NCBI RefSeq assembly: GCF_900659865.1
Contig: NZ_LR213773.1
Location: 29,329 to 64,342, forward strand
Length of the DNA stretch: 35,014 bases
Origin: Hyella patelloides LEGE 07179
Lineage (GTDB): Bacteria; Cyanobacteriota; Cyanobacteriia; Cyanobacteriales; Xenococcaceae
Direction: 5' to 3'
The notes under the pieces were generated by a model. The model was not told where the DNA came from. It did no database searches and saw nothing but the letters and a program-made list of their open reading frames with translations. This document shows, one piece after another, positions 9,124-16,170 of this stretch. Each line of letters starts with the position of its first letter. Positions within the stretch are counted from its first letter, which is position 1. The position numbers were made by a program, and so were the translations under genes.

Positions 9124-11256
9124 ATGCAGATTATTAAACTAAAGTTCCGACAAATACCGAATCAGGGTTTTTTTGCTACTCTAAGCTGTAGTAAACAGCC
9201 TTGGGAGATAGAAGGCTATTTAACTGCGATACCCGATGCTTTAATTAAATCTCTGCAACAGTGGCAAATTACCTATCGTCAACTAGAAGCAGTACGTTCT
9301 TATATTGGTACTCAAACTCAGTTTAGAATTATTCCCAAATCGGTAACAGTTGCATCTTCTACAAAATGCGTTGATGCGGTTAAGCACCATCTCAATCAAT
9401 GGCTTAATAATAGCGATCGTGAATGGCAACCTATTCGGGATGGTTTGATTTCTGTGGCTAATCAGTTTAACCATCAAGAGTTACCAATTATTATAGATGC
9501 TCAAAATATTAATTTATGTCGGCTTCCTTGGCAAGAATGGGATTTATTAACTCAATATTATCCTGAAACGGAAGTAGCAATTAACACTTTAACGTCTAAA
9601 GATATTGCAATTACTCCTATTAGCAATTTTACCAAACAGTCCAAAGTTAGAATTTTATTAGTAGTAGGTAATAGTAACAATATAGATACAAAAGCCGATC
9701 TCCAAGCAATTCAACAATTAACAAAAAAGAAAGCAGTTATAACTTGTTTAATTCAGCCTAGTTTGAAAGATTTATGTACCTCTTTATGGCATCATCCTGG
9801 TTATCATATCTTTATTTTTACGGGACATAGTGGTAGTAATGATGATGGTACAATCGGCTGGATTGCAATCAATGAAACTGAACGATTAACCATAGCAGAA
9901 TTCAAAGATGCTTTTCGCCAAGCAATTAAGAATGGATTACGGTTAGCTATTTTTAATTCTTGTGACGGATTAGGTTTAGCCGATCGCCTGAGTGAGTTAA
10001 ACTTAACTCAGATGATAGTTATGGGCGAACCCGTACCCGATGAAGTAGCGATCGAGTTTATTAAACAGTTTTTCACCGCTTTTATTAATCACAAATCTCT
10101 ATTTAATTCAGTTCATCAAGCAAGGAAAAAGTTAGAGCCTTTTAATACTCGTTATCCTGGTGCTGTTTGGTTACCTAGATTGTGTTTAAAACCCACTACT
10201 AATTATTTAACTTGGAATAGCATTTTGTCAGGAGATTCAGCTAATAATACTATTAAAACCAAGCAATCTAATAAATTTATTCAACTAACAAAGACTATAG
10301 TTACTTGTTTATTGATTTTTATTCTTGGTTTTAGTTTTAATTTAGTTTTGTTTAATGGGTTTAATACAGAAATAGCTAATAAATTTAACCTCAATCATAA
10401 AATACAATTTCCTAACGGTACTTGGCAATATGGAGGTAGTACCACCTGGCAACTTATTAGAGAATTAGTCAATCAACAACTACAGCAAAAATATCCTCAC
10501 TTTGAACTTGTTTATACTCGTCATCCTACCTTACCTAACGGTTCTGAAACAGGGATAAAAATGCTGCTAGACGGACAAATTTCTTTTGCACAATCTTCTC
10601 GCCCTATTGAAGATCGAGAGTATGATTCTGCTATTGTTAGAGGTAAAATATTAAAACAAGTTCCTGTAGCAATTGATGGTATTGCTGTAGTAGTAAATCC
10701 TCAATTAGAAATAGAAGGCTTAACAATTCAACAGTTAGAAGATATTTATCGCGGTAAGATTACTAACTGGGCTATATTAGGAGGACAAGATAGGGAAATT
10801 ATTCCTTATACTCGTCCTCGCCAAAGTGGAACTACAGAATACTTTTACAACAATATTTTAGAGTCACACTCTTTTGGGAAAAACGTTACTTTCTTAGAAT
10901 ATCCCACTCTAGCTTTAAAGCAAATAGAAGATAATCTAGGTGGTATGTTTTTTGTTTCTGTATCGGAAGTAATTGATAATTGTAATTTTAAAATATTACC
11001 CATTGCACGTCGGATGGGAAGTAATTTTATTAGTTTAAATCGCGATAATAGTTATTGTGGTTTGGAAAAAGAACGCCTAAATATTGAAGTATTACGTAAT
11101 GGGGAATATCCTTTAGTCAGAAGACTATTTATAGTGATAGAAGCTAATAGCCCTGTTGATGAAGAAGTAGGAGAAGCTTATAAAGATTATTTATTATCTA
11201 AACCAGGACAAGAATTGATTAGTAAGTCTGGTTTTATTCCTTTGCGATATTTTTAA
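9124..11256 (+). CDS. CHAT protease-like domain - membrane helix - PstS-like phosphate-binding domain fusion
   Basis: The 710-residue protein has two unrelated halves. Residues about 1-355 form a CHAT caspase-like domain with the expected His (FTGHSG, His235) and Cys (NSCDG, Cys280). A Lys-rich stretch precedes one membrane helix at about 391-411 (TIVTCLLIFILGFSFNLVLF). Residues about 425-710 match the PstS/PBP-like-2 fold: GGSTTWQ, AQSSRPI, QQLEDIYRGKITNW and RQSGTTEYF correspond to phosphate-binding and hinge segments of PstS. Positive charges before the helix predict the CHAT part in the cytoplasm and the binding domain in the periplasm. This is the layout of a one-piece receptor in which ligand binding outside controls a protease inside (inference). 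No Shine-Dalgarno is seen. The neighbour downstream is a convergent AAA/TOPRIM pair. Confidence 0.92.
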   Translation: MQIIKLKFRQIPNQGFFATLSCSKQPWEIEGYLTAIPDALIKSLQQWQITYRQLEAVRSYIGTQTQFRIIPKSVTVASSTKCVDAVKHHLNQWLNNSDREWQPIRDGLISVANQFNHQELPIIIDAQNINLCRLPWQEWDLLTQYYPETEVAINTLTSKDIAITPISNFTKQSKVRILLVVGNSNNIDTKADLQAIQQLTKKKAVITCLIQPSLKDLCTSLWHHPGYHIFIFTGHSGSNDDGTIGWIAINETERLTIAEFKDAFRQAIKNGLRLAIFNSCDGLGLADRLSELNLTQMIVMGEPVPDEVAIEFIKQFFTAFINHKSLFNSVHQARKKLEPFNTRYPGAVWLPRLCLKPTTNYLTWNSILSGDSANNTIKTKQSNKFIQLTKTIVTCLLIFILGFSFNLVLFNGFNTEIANKFNLNHKIQFPNGTWQYGGSTTWQLIRELVNQQLQQKYPHFELVYTRHPTLPNGSETGIKMLLDGQISFAQSSRPIEDREYDSAIVRGKILKQVPVAIDGIAVVVNPQLEIEGLTIQQLEDIYRGKITNWAILGGQDREIIPYTRPRQSGTTEYFYNNILESHSFGKNVTFLEYPTLALKQIEDNLGGMFFVSVSEVIDNCNFKILPIARRMGSNFISLNRDNSYCGLEKERLNIEVLRNGEYPLVRRLFIVIEANSPVDEEVGEAYKDYLLSKPGQELISKSGFIPLRYF

Positions 11257-11273
11257 TTTAGAGATTATACCAA

Positions 11274-11395
11274 TTCTCGCGCACTAGCTAGATAGATATT
11301 ACATTATTTCTTATTAATAAAAAACACTAAAACTATTGTTTACACTAACTCCTGACTCCTAGCCCTAAACTAAGTCTCTTGTTAATGCGCGAGAA
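11274..11395. repeat. 10-bp inverted repeat bounding about 120 bases, between convergent genes
   Basis: TTCTCGCGCA (11274-11283) is matched by its complement TGCGCGAGAA (11386-11395). The interior is AT-rich without a gene. Just beyond it, TATCCTC and GAGGATA form a further hairpin. It may be a small element or two members of a dispersed palindrome family; no clear target-site duplication is visible. Confidence 0.4.
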
Positions 11396-11474
11396 ACGAT
11401 ATTATCTCGCGTAGAGGTGTTTATCCTCATCGCATTAGAGGATAGAGGCGCAAAGTAAATACAAAGATATTTTG

Positions 11475-12125
11475 TTAATTACTAAATAATTTTTGTAGCC
11501 AAATAATAAAAATATTAGCAATTTCGCTATTATTTGATAATGCTTTAGCAGTTATGGCTTGTCCCATTGGCATACCTGGTTTTTTCTGCCATGCTAACCA
11601 AGTATGAATTAATGCTTTGGAATGATGAGTAAGCGAATAAGGATTAATTTTTGCTGTTTCTATTTCTTGTAATATTGCTTCTGCTTTCACTTTTAATATA
11701 TCTTCATCAGGAATCAAATAAGTAACAAAATCTTCTAACATTCCAGGTAATTGATTATTTGGCATTACCCAAACACCTATTTTTGGTAATTTTGCTTGTT
11801 TATGTATCCAACCAGTTTGAGGAATTTCTTTTGGGATATTTTGATAACCAGATTCTTGTAATTTATCACTGACACTTTGCCATCGTGTTGTTAAATCTAG
11901 ATCCGCATCAACTACTATTCCTAAAGTTTTAATTTCCTCATTTTTTAACTTTATTGGCAAAATTCTTAATAAAGCTTCTATTCCTTCTGCTTTTTTTGGT
12001 AACTCAACAGAAAAATTTTGTGGTAATTGATGTTTTTGACATAATGCCCAAATAACATGACGATCTTTATCACCTTCTACTAATAGTTGTTGAGGTAAAT
12101 ATTCCAATTTTTTCTTTTTTGGCAT
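11475..12125 (-). CDS. TOPRIM-like protein (DUF3226 type), partner of an AAA-ATPase
   Basis: The 216-residue protein has QLLVEGDKDRHVI near residue 15 and LGIVVDADLD near residue 68. This spacing of an E-containing strand and a DxD strand is diagnostic of TOPRIM folds and matches DUF3226/DUF4435-like families. The rest (LPGMLEDFVTYLIP, then HHSKALIHTWLAWQKKPGMPMGQAI) also looks like DUF3226. TOPRIM domains of this kind act as metal-dependent nucleases in OLD-type and PARIS (AriB) defence systems. Its ATG overlaps the stop of the upstream ATPase gene by one base (TAATG), implying translational coupling and a joint complex. No toxicity or nuclease activity can be read from sequence alone. Confidence 0.82.
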   Translation of the reverse strand: MPKKKKLEYLPQQLLVEGDKDRHVIWALCQKHQLPQNFSVELPKKAEGIEALLRILPIKLKNEEIKTLGIVVDADLDLTTRWQSVSDKLQESGYQNIPKEIPQTGWIHKQAKLPKIGVWVMPNNQLPGMLEDFVTYLIPDEDILKVKAEAILQEIETAKINPYSLTHHSKALIHTWLAWQKKPGMPMGQAITAKALSNNSEIANIFIIWLQKLFSN

Positions 12126-13156
12126 TAACGTACCTCAATACCTTCTTCTACCGCTATTTCTAAATCTTCCGCACTATATTCCACAGCGCGAAGTTTATCA
12201 TATTTACTATCAAGACGAAATAACTTACCAATAGATCGATCTTCAACTTGTGATAATGCTTCTTGAAATGTAGTAATACAATCCCAACTATGAGTAGTAG
12301 CAAATACTTGAACATTTAATTCTTTGGCTGTTTCTAAAATTAAACGCCACATATCTGTTTGTGCTTTGTAGTGTAATCCTGTTTCTATTTCATCTACTAG
12401 CAATACTCCATTTTCTGCGGTTACTAATGATAATGCTAATGTAAGAAGACAATACATTCCTTCTCCCATATTACTTATAGATATAGGAGCTTCTTCATTT
12501 ATGATTTTTAATTTAACTTGATTATATCCTTCCAGAGTAGAAAAACTAATACGTTCTAATTTATTTTCTATAATATTAAGTGCTTTGATTATTTTTCTTT
12601 CTTTATTTGTTAAATCGATCTTATCCCACATATAAAGCATTTGAGTAAAAGAAAGATTATTTTTATAAACTAAAATATAAGGACTAATTTCTTTTCTAAT
12701 CCATAGATCATTATTTATGTCAGTAAATTGTACTTCTAAACAATAGTTATTCATAAGAGGGATTTGTTCTTTAAATCTAAAATCAGCATTGTCTCCTTGT
12801 TCTCTAGTTTCAAAACTTAAGTTAATTTGTACACCAGCTTTGATACTAAAATCAAGAATTATTTTCCTACAATCTAAATTTGCCTTTATTCTAGATTTAT
12901 TTGGCTGATATCTATTAAATAAATTTGTAATTTGATAATAAAAATGCTTATTGCTGATGAAATCTCTATTTCTGTTATAAATTATTTCAATTAGAGTTTG
13001 TTCTTTATCATGTAGATTAATTAATAAATAAATAGCTTCTAATAAGCTTGTCTTACCACTATTATTATTGCCAACAAAAAGATTAACTTGTTCTAAGCTA
13101 TCTATATGAAAATCTTCAAAGCAACGATAGTTTTTAATAGTGAGATTGCTTAACAT
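12125..13156 (-). CDS. AAA-family ATPase (OLD/SMC-like, AAA_15/AAA_21)
   Basis: The 343-residue protein begins with LTIKNYRCFEDFHIDSL, the usual N-terminus of OLD/RecF-like ATPases. Walker A follows as GNNNSGKTSLLEA (about 29-41). After a divergent middle come the signature-like NMGEGMYCLL, Walker B GVLLVDEIETGLH and the H-loop ATTHSWD. It lacks its own TOPRIM domain, which is supplied by the overlapping downstream gene. This two-gene split (ATPase then TOPRIM) matches the layout of PARIS AriA-AriB and of other ATPase/nuclease defence pairs. A good Shine-Dalgarno (GAGG) lies 7 bases before the ATG. The pair is divergent from the TIGR04222-type cassette. A defence role is inference. Confidence 0.9.
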   Translation of the reverse strand: MLSNLTIKNYRCFEDFHIDSLEQVNLFVGNNNSGKTSLLEAIYLLINLHDKEQTLIEIIYNRNRDFISNKHFYYQITNLFNRYQPNKSRIKANLDCRKIILDFSIKAGVQINLSFETREQGDNADFRFKEQIPLMNNYCLEVQFTDINNDLWIRKEISPYILVYKNNLSFTQMLYMWDKIDLTNKERKIIKALNIIENKLERISFSTLEGYNQVKLKIINEEAPISISNMGEGMYCLLTLALSLVTAENGVLLVDEIETGLHYKAQTDMWRLILETAKELNVQVFATTHSWDCITTFQEALSQVEDRSIGKLFRLDSKYDKLRAVEYSAEDLEIAVEEGIEVR

Positions 13157-13356
13157 AAATTCCTCTGTGTTTGATACGCCTGGTATTTTTATTGTAAATG
13201 GTCATGATTAATTGTAATTGGACGATCGCTATTTGCCCCTACAAGATATTAAAAACAGAAAAGAGCGATCGCTTTACACTCAAAAACTTCAATCTCTACA
13301 TAAAAACAAAAATCTATAACCATTACATAGTGAGCATTACAGCCATTATTAACCAA

Positions 13357-13373
13357 AAAGTTTCATAAACTTT
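13357..13373. promoter_or_regulatory. Perfect dyad upstream of the Cys-rich-tail gene
   Basis: AAAGTTT and AAACTTT flank a CAT loop (7-bp arms), about 45 bases before the start codon. It could be an operator or a leader hairpin. Confidence 0.35.
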
Positions 13374-13385
13374 CTGACTCTCCCT

Positions 13386-13413
13386 GATTAGTAAGTGTCG
13401 AGTTCAACTAATC
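13386..13413 (+). promoter_or_regulatory. Leader hairpin ending 4 bases before the start codon
   Basis: GATTAGT (13386-13392) pairs with ACTAATC (13407-13413) around a 14-base loop. The 3' arm occupies the usual Shine-Dalgarno position of the gene starting at 13418. It may limit translation of the Cys-rich-tail protein unless opened. Confidence 0.4.
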
Positions 13414-13417
13414 GGAT

Positions 13418-14416
13418 ATGGACATCTTAATTAACAATCCTATCTCTTTAATGTATGGCCCTTATTTCTTATTGCTGTATGGAGGGGTGATTACAGTTAC
13501 CGTAATAAGTTGTTACCTGATTTTACAAGGTAATATCTTCGATCCTGTTTCTGGAGAAATACCAGAAAAACCCGATCCTTATGAAATTGCTTATCTGCGA
13601 GATGGCGAATCAGCAGTAGCCAAAGTAGTTTGTTTGGAGTTGATGCAAAAAGGCTTTGTACGAGTTAAGGATAAACGTATTGAAAGATCGCCACAAATGT
13701 ATAATGTATCGAGTTTACAACCGATTGAAAGAGTTTTCTTTGATTGGGTAGATAATCCCCGTGTAGCTTCTGATGTTAAGTATAATGCTGAATTGAGAAA
13801 AGCGATCGCTAAACCTTGTGAAACTTATCAAAAATCTTTAGAAACATCTGGCTATTTTAATTCCGCAACGAAAAACTATTTAGTAGGTGGTATTGGTGCG
13901 TTTCTCATTTGTAGTTTGGGTAGCTATAAATTGATTTCTGCATTGTCACGGGGACATCATAACGTAATGTTTTTAATTATGATGGCGATCGCTGCTATTA
14001 TTATCCTAGCCTATATTTCTTCTCCTCTTGATACCCGCATTACAGCTAAGGGGAAACAATATCTTAGCGACTTAAAACAGACTTTTGCTAACTTACAGAG
14101 TGATTTAAAAGCACCAGTTACCGAACCAGATTACAACTCTTCATTACTATTAGCGATCTTTGATTTTGACAAATTAAAAGCCAGTAACGACTATCAAGAT
14201 TTAGTGAATCTTTTTGTTCCTCCTGTATATAGCCATAGCAGTAGCAAGACTTCTCGTAGTAGTAGTCGCACAAGTAGTAGTAGTGGTGGCTGTAGTACCT
14301 TTAGCTGTGGGAGTAGTTGCAGTAGCGGTAGCAGTTGTGGTAGTAGCTGCGGTAGCAGTTGTGGTAGTAGCTGCGGAAGTAGTTGCGGTGGTGGATGCGG
14401 AGGCTGTGGCGGTTGA
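13418..14416 (+). CDS. TIGR04222-like membrane protein with Cys/Gly/Ser-rich C-terminal tail; candidate modification substrate
   Basis: The 332-residue protein has a membrane helix at about 12-34, a soluble domain (DPYEIAYLRDGESAVAKVVCLELMQKGF..., about 45-145), and two more helices (about 150-172 and 185-207). A cytosolic or linker part leads to a Ser/Arg-rich stretch and then an extreme tail. That tail has ten Cys between residues 292 and 330, in GSSC repeats ending GGGCGGCGG. The EIAYLRDG start and the Cys/Gly tail fit the TIGR04222 family. The next gene encodes a DUF692 enzyme. Members of that family (MbnB, TglH, ChrH) install modifications on Cys of peptides, so the tail is a natural substrate candidate. 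Tail codons alternate (TGT/TGC, AGT/AGC), a 12-base repeat. No cleavage site or leader is obvious. Confidence 0.85.
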   Translation: MDILINNPISLMYGPYFLLLYGGVITVTVISCYLILQGNIFDPVSGEIPEKPDPYEIAYLRDGESAVAKVVCLELMQKGFVRVKDKRIERSPQMYNVSSLQPIERVFFDWVDNPRVASDVKYNAELRKAIAKPCETYQKSLETSGYFNSATKNYLVGGIGAFLICSLGSYKLISALSRGHHNVMFLIMMAIAAIIILAYISSPLDTRITAKGKQYLSDLKQTFANLQSDLKAPVTEPDYNSSLLLAIFDFDKLKASNDYQDLVNLFVPPVYSHSSSKTSRSSSRTSSSSGGCSTFSCGSSCSSGSSCGSSCGSSCGSSCGSSCGGGCGGCGG

Positions 14417-14424
14417 TTCAGTAG

Positions 14425-14445
14425 AGACGTTTCGCCGAAACGTCT
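14425..14445 (+). terminator. Strong hairpin between the Cys-rich-tail gene and the DUF692 gene
   Basis: AGACGTTTC and GAAACGTCT form a perfect 9-bp stem on a 3-base loop, 9 bases past the stop codon. The sequence resembles the GAGACGTTT palindrome family dispersed in cyanobacteria. It is followed by TGATAAAAAG rather than a T-run. It is more likely an mRNA stabiliser or partial terminator that sets unequal expression of the two genes than a full stop. Confidence 0.5.
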
Positions 14446-14475
14446 TGATAAAAAGCTAACCACAAATAAATAACA

Positions 14476-15294
14476 ATGAACAATCAACTAGAAACATTAG
14501 GAATTGGTATTGGGTATCGGGAACAGTTTAAGAGTGAATTGTTTCTGAATAAAGAAACCGTGGATTTTTTAGAGATAATTGGCGATCGCTATTTAGATTC
14601 TAATCAATATCTTCAAGGGGAATTATCCTTACTCGCTGCTAACTTTCCCCTCGTACCTCACTTTATTAATCTTTCTCTTGGTAGTGCAGAAGGTATCGAT
14701 ACAGAATATCTAGAGAAACTAGCCAAACTAGTTAAACAACTCGATCCCCCTTGGTGGAGTGAACATCTGTGCTTCACCAAAGCTGGAGGTATTGATATCG
14801 GACATCTTGCACCCTTACCCTATACCAAAGAAGCAGTAGATATTGTTTGTAGCAACATCAAACAAGTACAGAGTTATATTGAAACTCCCCTAATTCTAGA
14901 AAACATTGCCTACATGGTGGATATTTCTGGGGGAGAAATGACAGAGGCGCAGTTTATTGGCGAGATAGCAGAAAAAACTGATTGTGGTTTATTGCTAGAC
15001 ATTACTAATCTGTATATCAACAGCACCAATCACGATTACGACATTGAAAAGTTTCTTTCTCAATTACCTTTAGAAAGAATTGTACAACTACATTTTGTCG
15101 GCGGATATCAAGATGATGGTGTTTTAATAGATAGCCATTCTGAAGCCACTCCAGCCGAAATATGGCAATTAATGACAGATGTCACCTCTTGCACTAACGT
15201 TAACGGAATTATTTTAGAAAGAGACGAAAACATACCACCTTTCAATGAGTTAGTTACAGAGTTAAATCAAGCCAGAAAAATTGTTAGTGGTTAG
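14476..15294 (+). CDS. DUF692 family MNIO enzyme (multinuclear non-haem iron oxidative enzyme, MbnB-like)
   Basis: The 272-residue TIM-barrel protein carries the full set of DUF692 signatures in order: LVPHFINLSLGS, WWSEHLCF, GHLAPLPYTKEA, LILENIAYM, CGLLLDITNLYINSTNH, VQLHFVGGY, IDSHSEATPAEIW and ILERDENIP. The His, Asp and Glu in these motifs bind the two or three iron atoms in MbnB, TglH and relatives, which oxidise peptidyl Cys or nearby residues. It follows the Cys-rich-tail gene by 59 bases, and a small partner-like gene follows it. This is the usual layout of MNIO cassettes (precursor, enzyme, partner). The first codons ATGAACAATCAACT and the last codons (VSG-stop) lie in heptamer-repeat DNA. 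Confidence 0.93.
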   Translation: MNNQLETLGIGIGYREQFKSELFLNKETVDFLEIIGDRYLDSNQYLQGELSLLAANFPLVPHFINLSLGSAEGIDTEYLEKLAKLVKQLDPPWWSEHLCFTKAGGIDIGHLAPLPYTKEAVDIVCSNIKQVQSYIETPLILENIAYMVDISGGEMTEAQFIGEIAEKTDCGLLLDITNLYINSTNHDYDIEKFLSQLPLERIVQLHFVGGYQDDGVLIDSHSEATPAEIWQLMTDVTSCTNVNGIILERDENIPPFNELVTELNQARKIVSG

Positions 15295-15310
15295 TGGTTA
15301 GTGGTTAGTG
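15283..15310. repeat. Heptameric tandem repeat, 4 units of GTTAGTG
   Basis: Four exact GTTAGTG units and a partial fifth run through the end of the DUF692 gene. The stop codon TAG (15292-15294) is itself part of the repeat. Confidence 0.9.
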
Positions 15311-15319
15311 GTTACTTGT

Positions 15320-15355
15320 TTCATCCTTCATCCTTCATCCTTCATCCTTCATTCC
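15320..15355. repeat. Heptameric tandem repeat, 5 units of TTCATCC
   Basis: There are four exact TTCATCC units and a fifth with one extra base. The array ends 8 bases before the ATG of the next gene, where a Shine-Dalgarno would normally be. Confidence 0.9.
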
Positions 15356-15363
15356 TTAAAATT

Positions 15364-16011
15364 ATGTCTTTATCAACAGTACAACAGGTTTTAGCACGCA
15401 TTTATACAGACAGTAAACTACGAGATGACTTTCTGACAAATCCTGACGTTGTAGGAATTAGCTTTGGCTTAAACTGTCAGGAAATTCAGCAGCTTAGTAA
15501 ACTATCTCGTCAGCAAGTAGACTTATTTGCACGTTCATTAAAGCGCAAACGCTTGGGAGAAATTCGTAAGCTGTTACCTCTGACGAATCAAGCATTGGGT
15601 AAAGAATTTAATCCTTTGTTTTTCCAATACAGCGAAACCTATTTACCCACAGGAAACAAAAAACATCTTTTAGATGCGATCGCTTTTACTAAGTTTCTCT
15701 TACAACAGCTAACTACAGACAATACTCAACCCGTATCGGTATTAGATGTGTTGCGTTATGAGGCAGTTAGGTTAAAAATGTTTGAGGGAAAAAGATTGCT
15801 ATTTTGCAATCGCTTTTACTACCATCTCGAAACTCTAATTAATAGTCTGCATTCAGATTCTCCACTGATACCTTACCCCCAACCCAATATCGGTATCTGG
15901 TTTAGACTACCTAATTCTCAATGGCGATCTCTGTTTATTCCTTTTTCAGTCAAGCGAAAAAAGATATTTTCTTTTCATAGATTAGTACAAAAATATCTTG
16001 CGATACAGTAA
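15364..16011 (+). CDS. Putative MNIO partner protein downstream of DUF692
   Basis: The 215-residue protein starts at an ATG (MSLSTVQQVLARIYTD). A GTG at 15301 in the same frame would add 21 residues encoded purely by tandem repeats, so I reject it. The N-terminal half is helical (YTDSKLRDDFLTNPDVVGISFGLNCQEIQQLSKL...), with motifs like LYTDxxLRxxFL seen in partner proteins that accompany DUF692 enzymes (DUF2063-like or SCO6045-like). These are thought to bring the substrate to the enzyme. The C-terminus is basic (FIPFSVKRKKIFSFHRL). Assignment rests mostly on position directly after the enzyme gene and on size. The domain match is by memory and moderate. Confidence 0.7.
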   Translation: MSLSTVQQVLARIYTDSKLRDDFLTNPDVVGISFGLNCQEIQQLSKLSRQQVDLFARSLKRKRLGEIRKLLPLTNQALGKEFNPLFFQYSETYLPTGNKKHLLDAIAFTKFLLQQLTTDNTQPVSVLDVLRYEAVRLKMFEGKRLLFCNRFYYHLETLINSLHSDSPLIPYPQPNIGIWFRLPNSQWRSLFIPFSVKRKKIFSFHRLVQKYLAIQ

Positions 16012-16138
16012 GAGAAATCTTGTATTAGTACAAAAATATTTTGGGCTATAGTTTTGGATAAAAGCAACATGAGAAATCTTGTATTTTTTGGGGATTGTTT
16101 TTTCTGTATCTTTTTCACCCCATACATTTATCCAAAAA

Positions 16139-16166
16139 CTGATTACTGATTACTGAATTACTGATA
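16139..16166. repeat. Short heptameric repeat CTGATTA before a GTG start
   Basis: CTGATTA occurs twice, followed by the 8-base variant CTGAATTA and a partial unit. It ends 4 bases before the GTG start of the sigma-like gene. Just upstream, GAGAAATCTTGTATT is also duplicated (near 16011 and 16070). Confidence 0.7.
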
Positions 16167-16170
16167 AAAG

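Noticed and set aside
11274-11395. Complete MITE between the convergent genes
   Set aside because: Only 10-bp inverted repeats and no target duplication; kept as a repeat, not called a mobile element.
14194-14487. Minus- and plus-strand open frames across the Cys-rich tail (proline/leucine- or valine-rich products)
   Set aside because: They are frame shadows of the GSSC repeat DNA; composition follows the repeat and no family or ribosome site supports them.
15301-15363. Upstream GTG start for the MNIO partner gene
   Set aside because: The extra 21 residues are heptamer-repeat translation; the ATG at 15364 begins the protein-like sequence.
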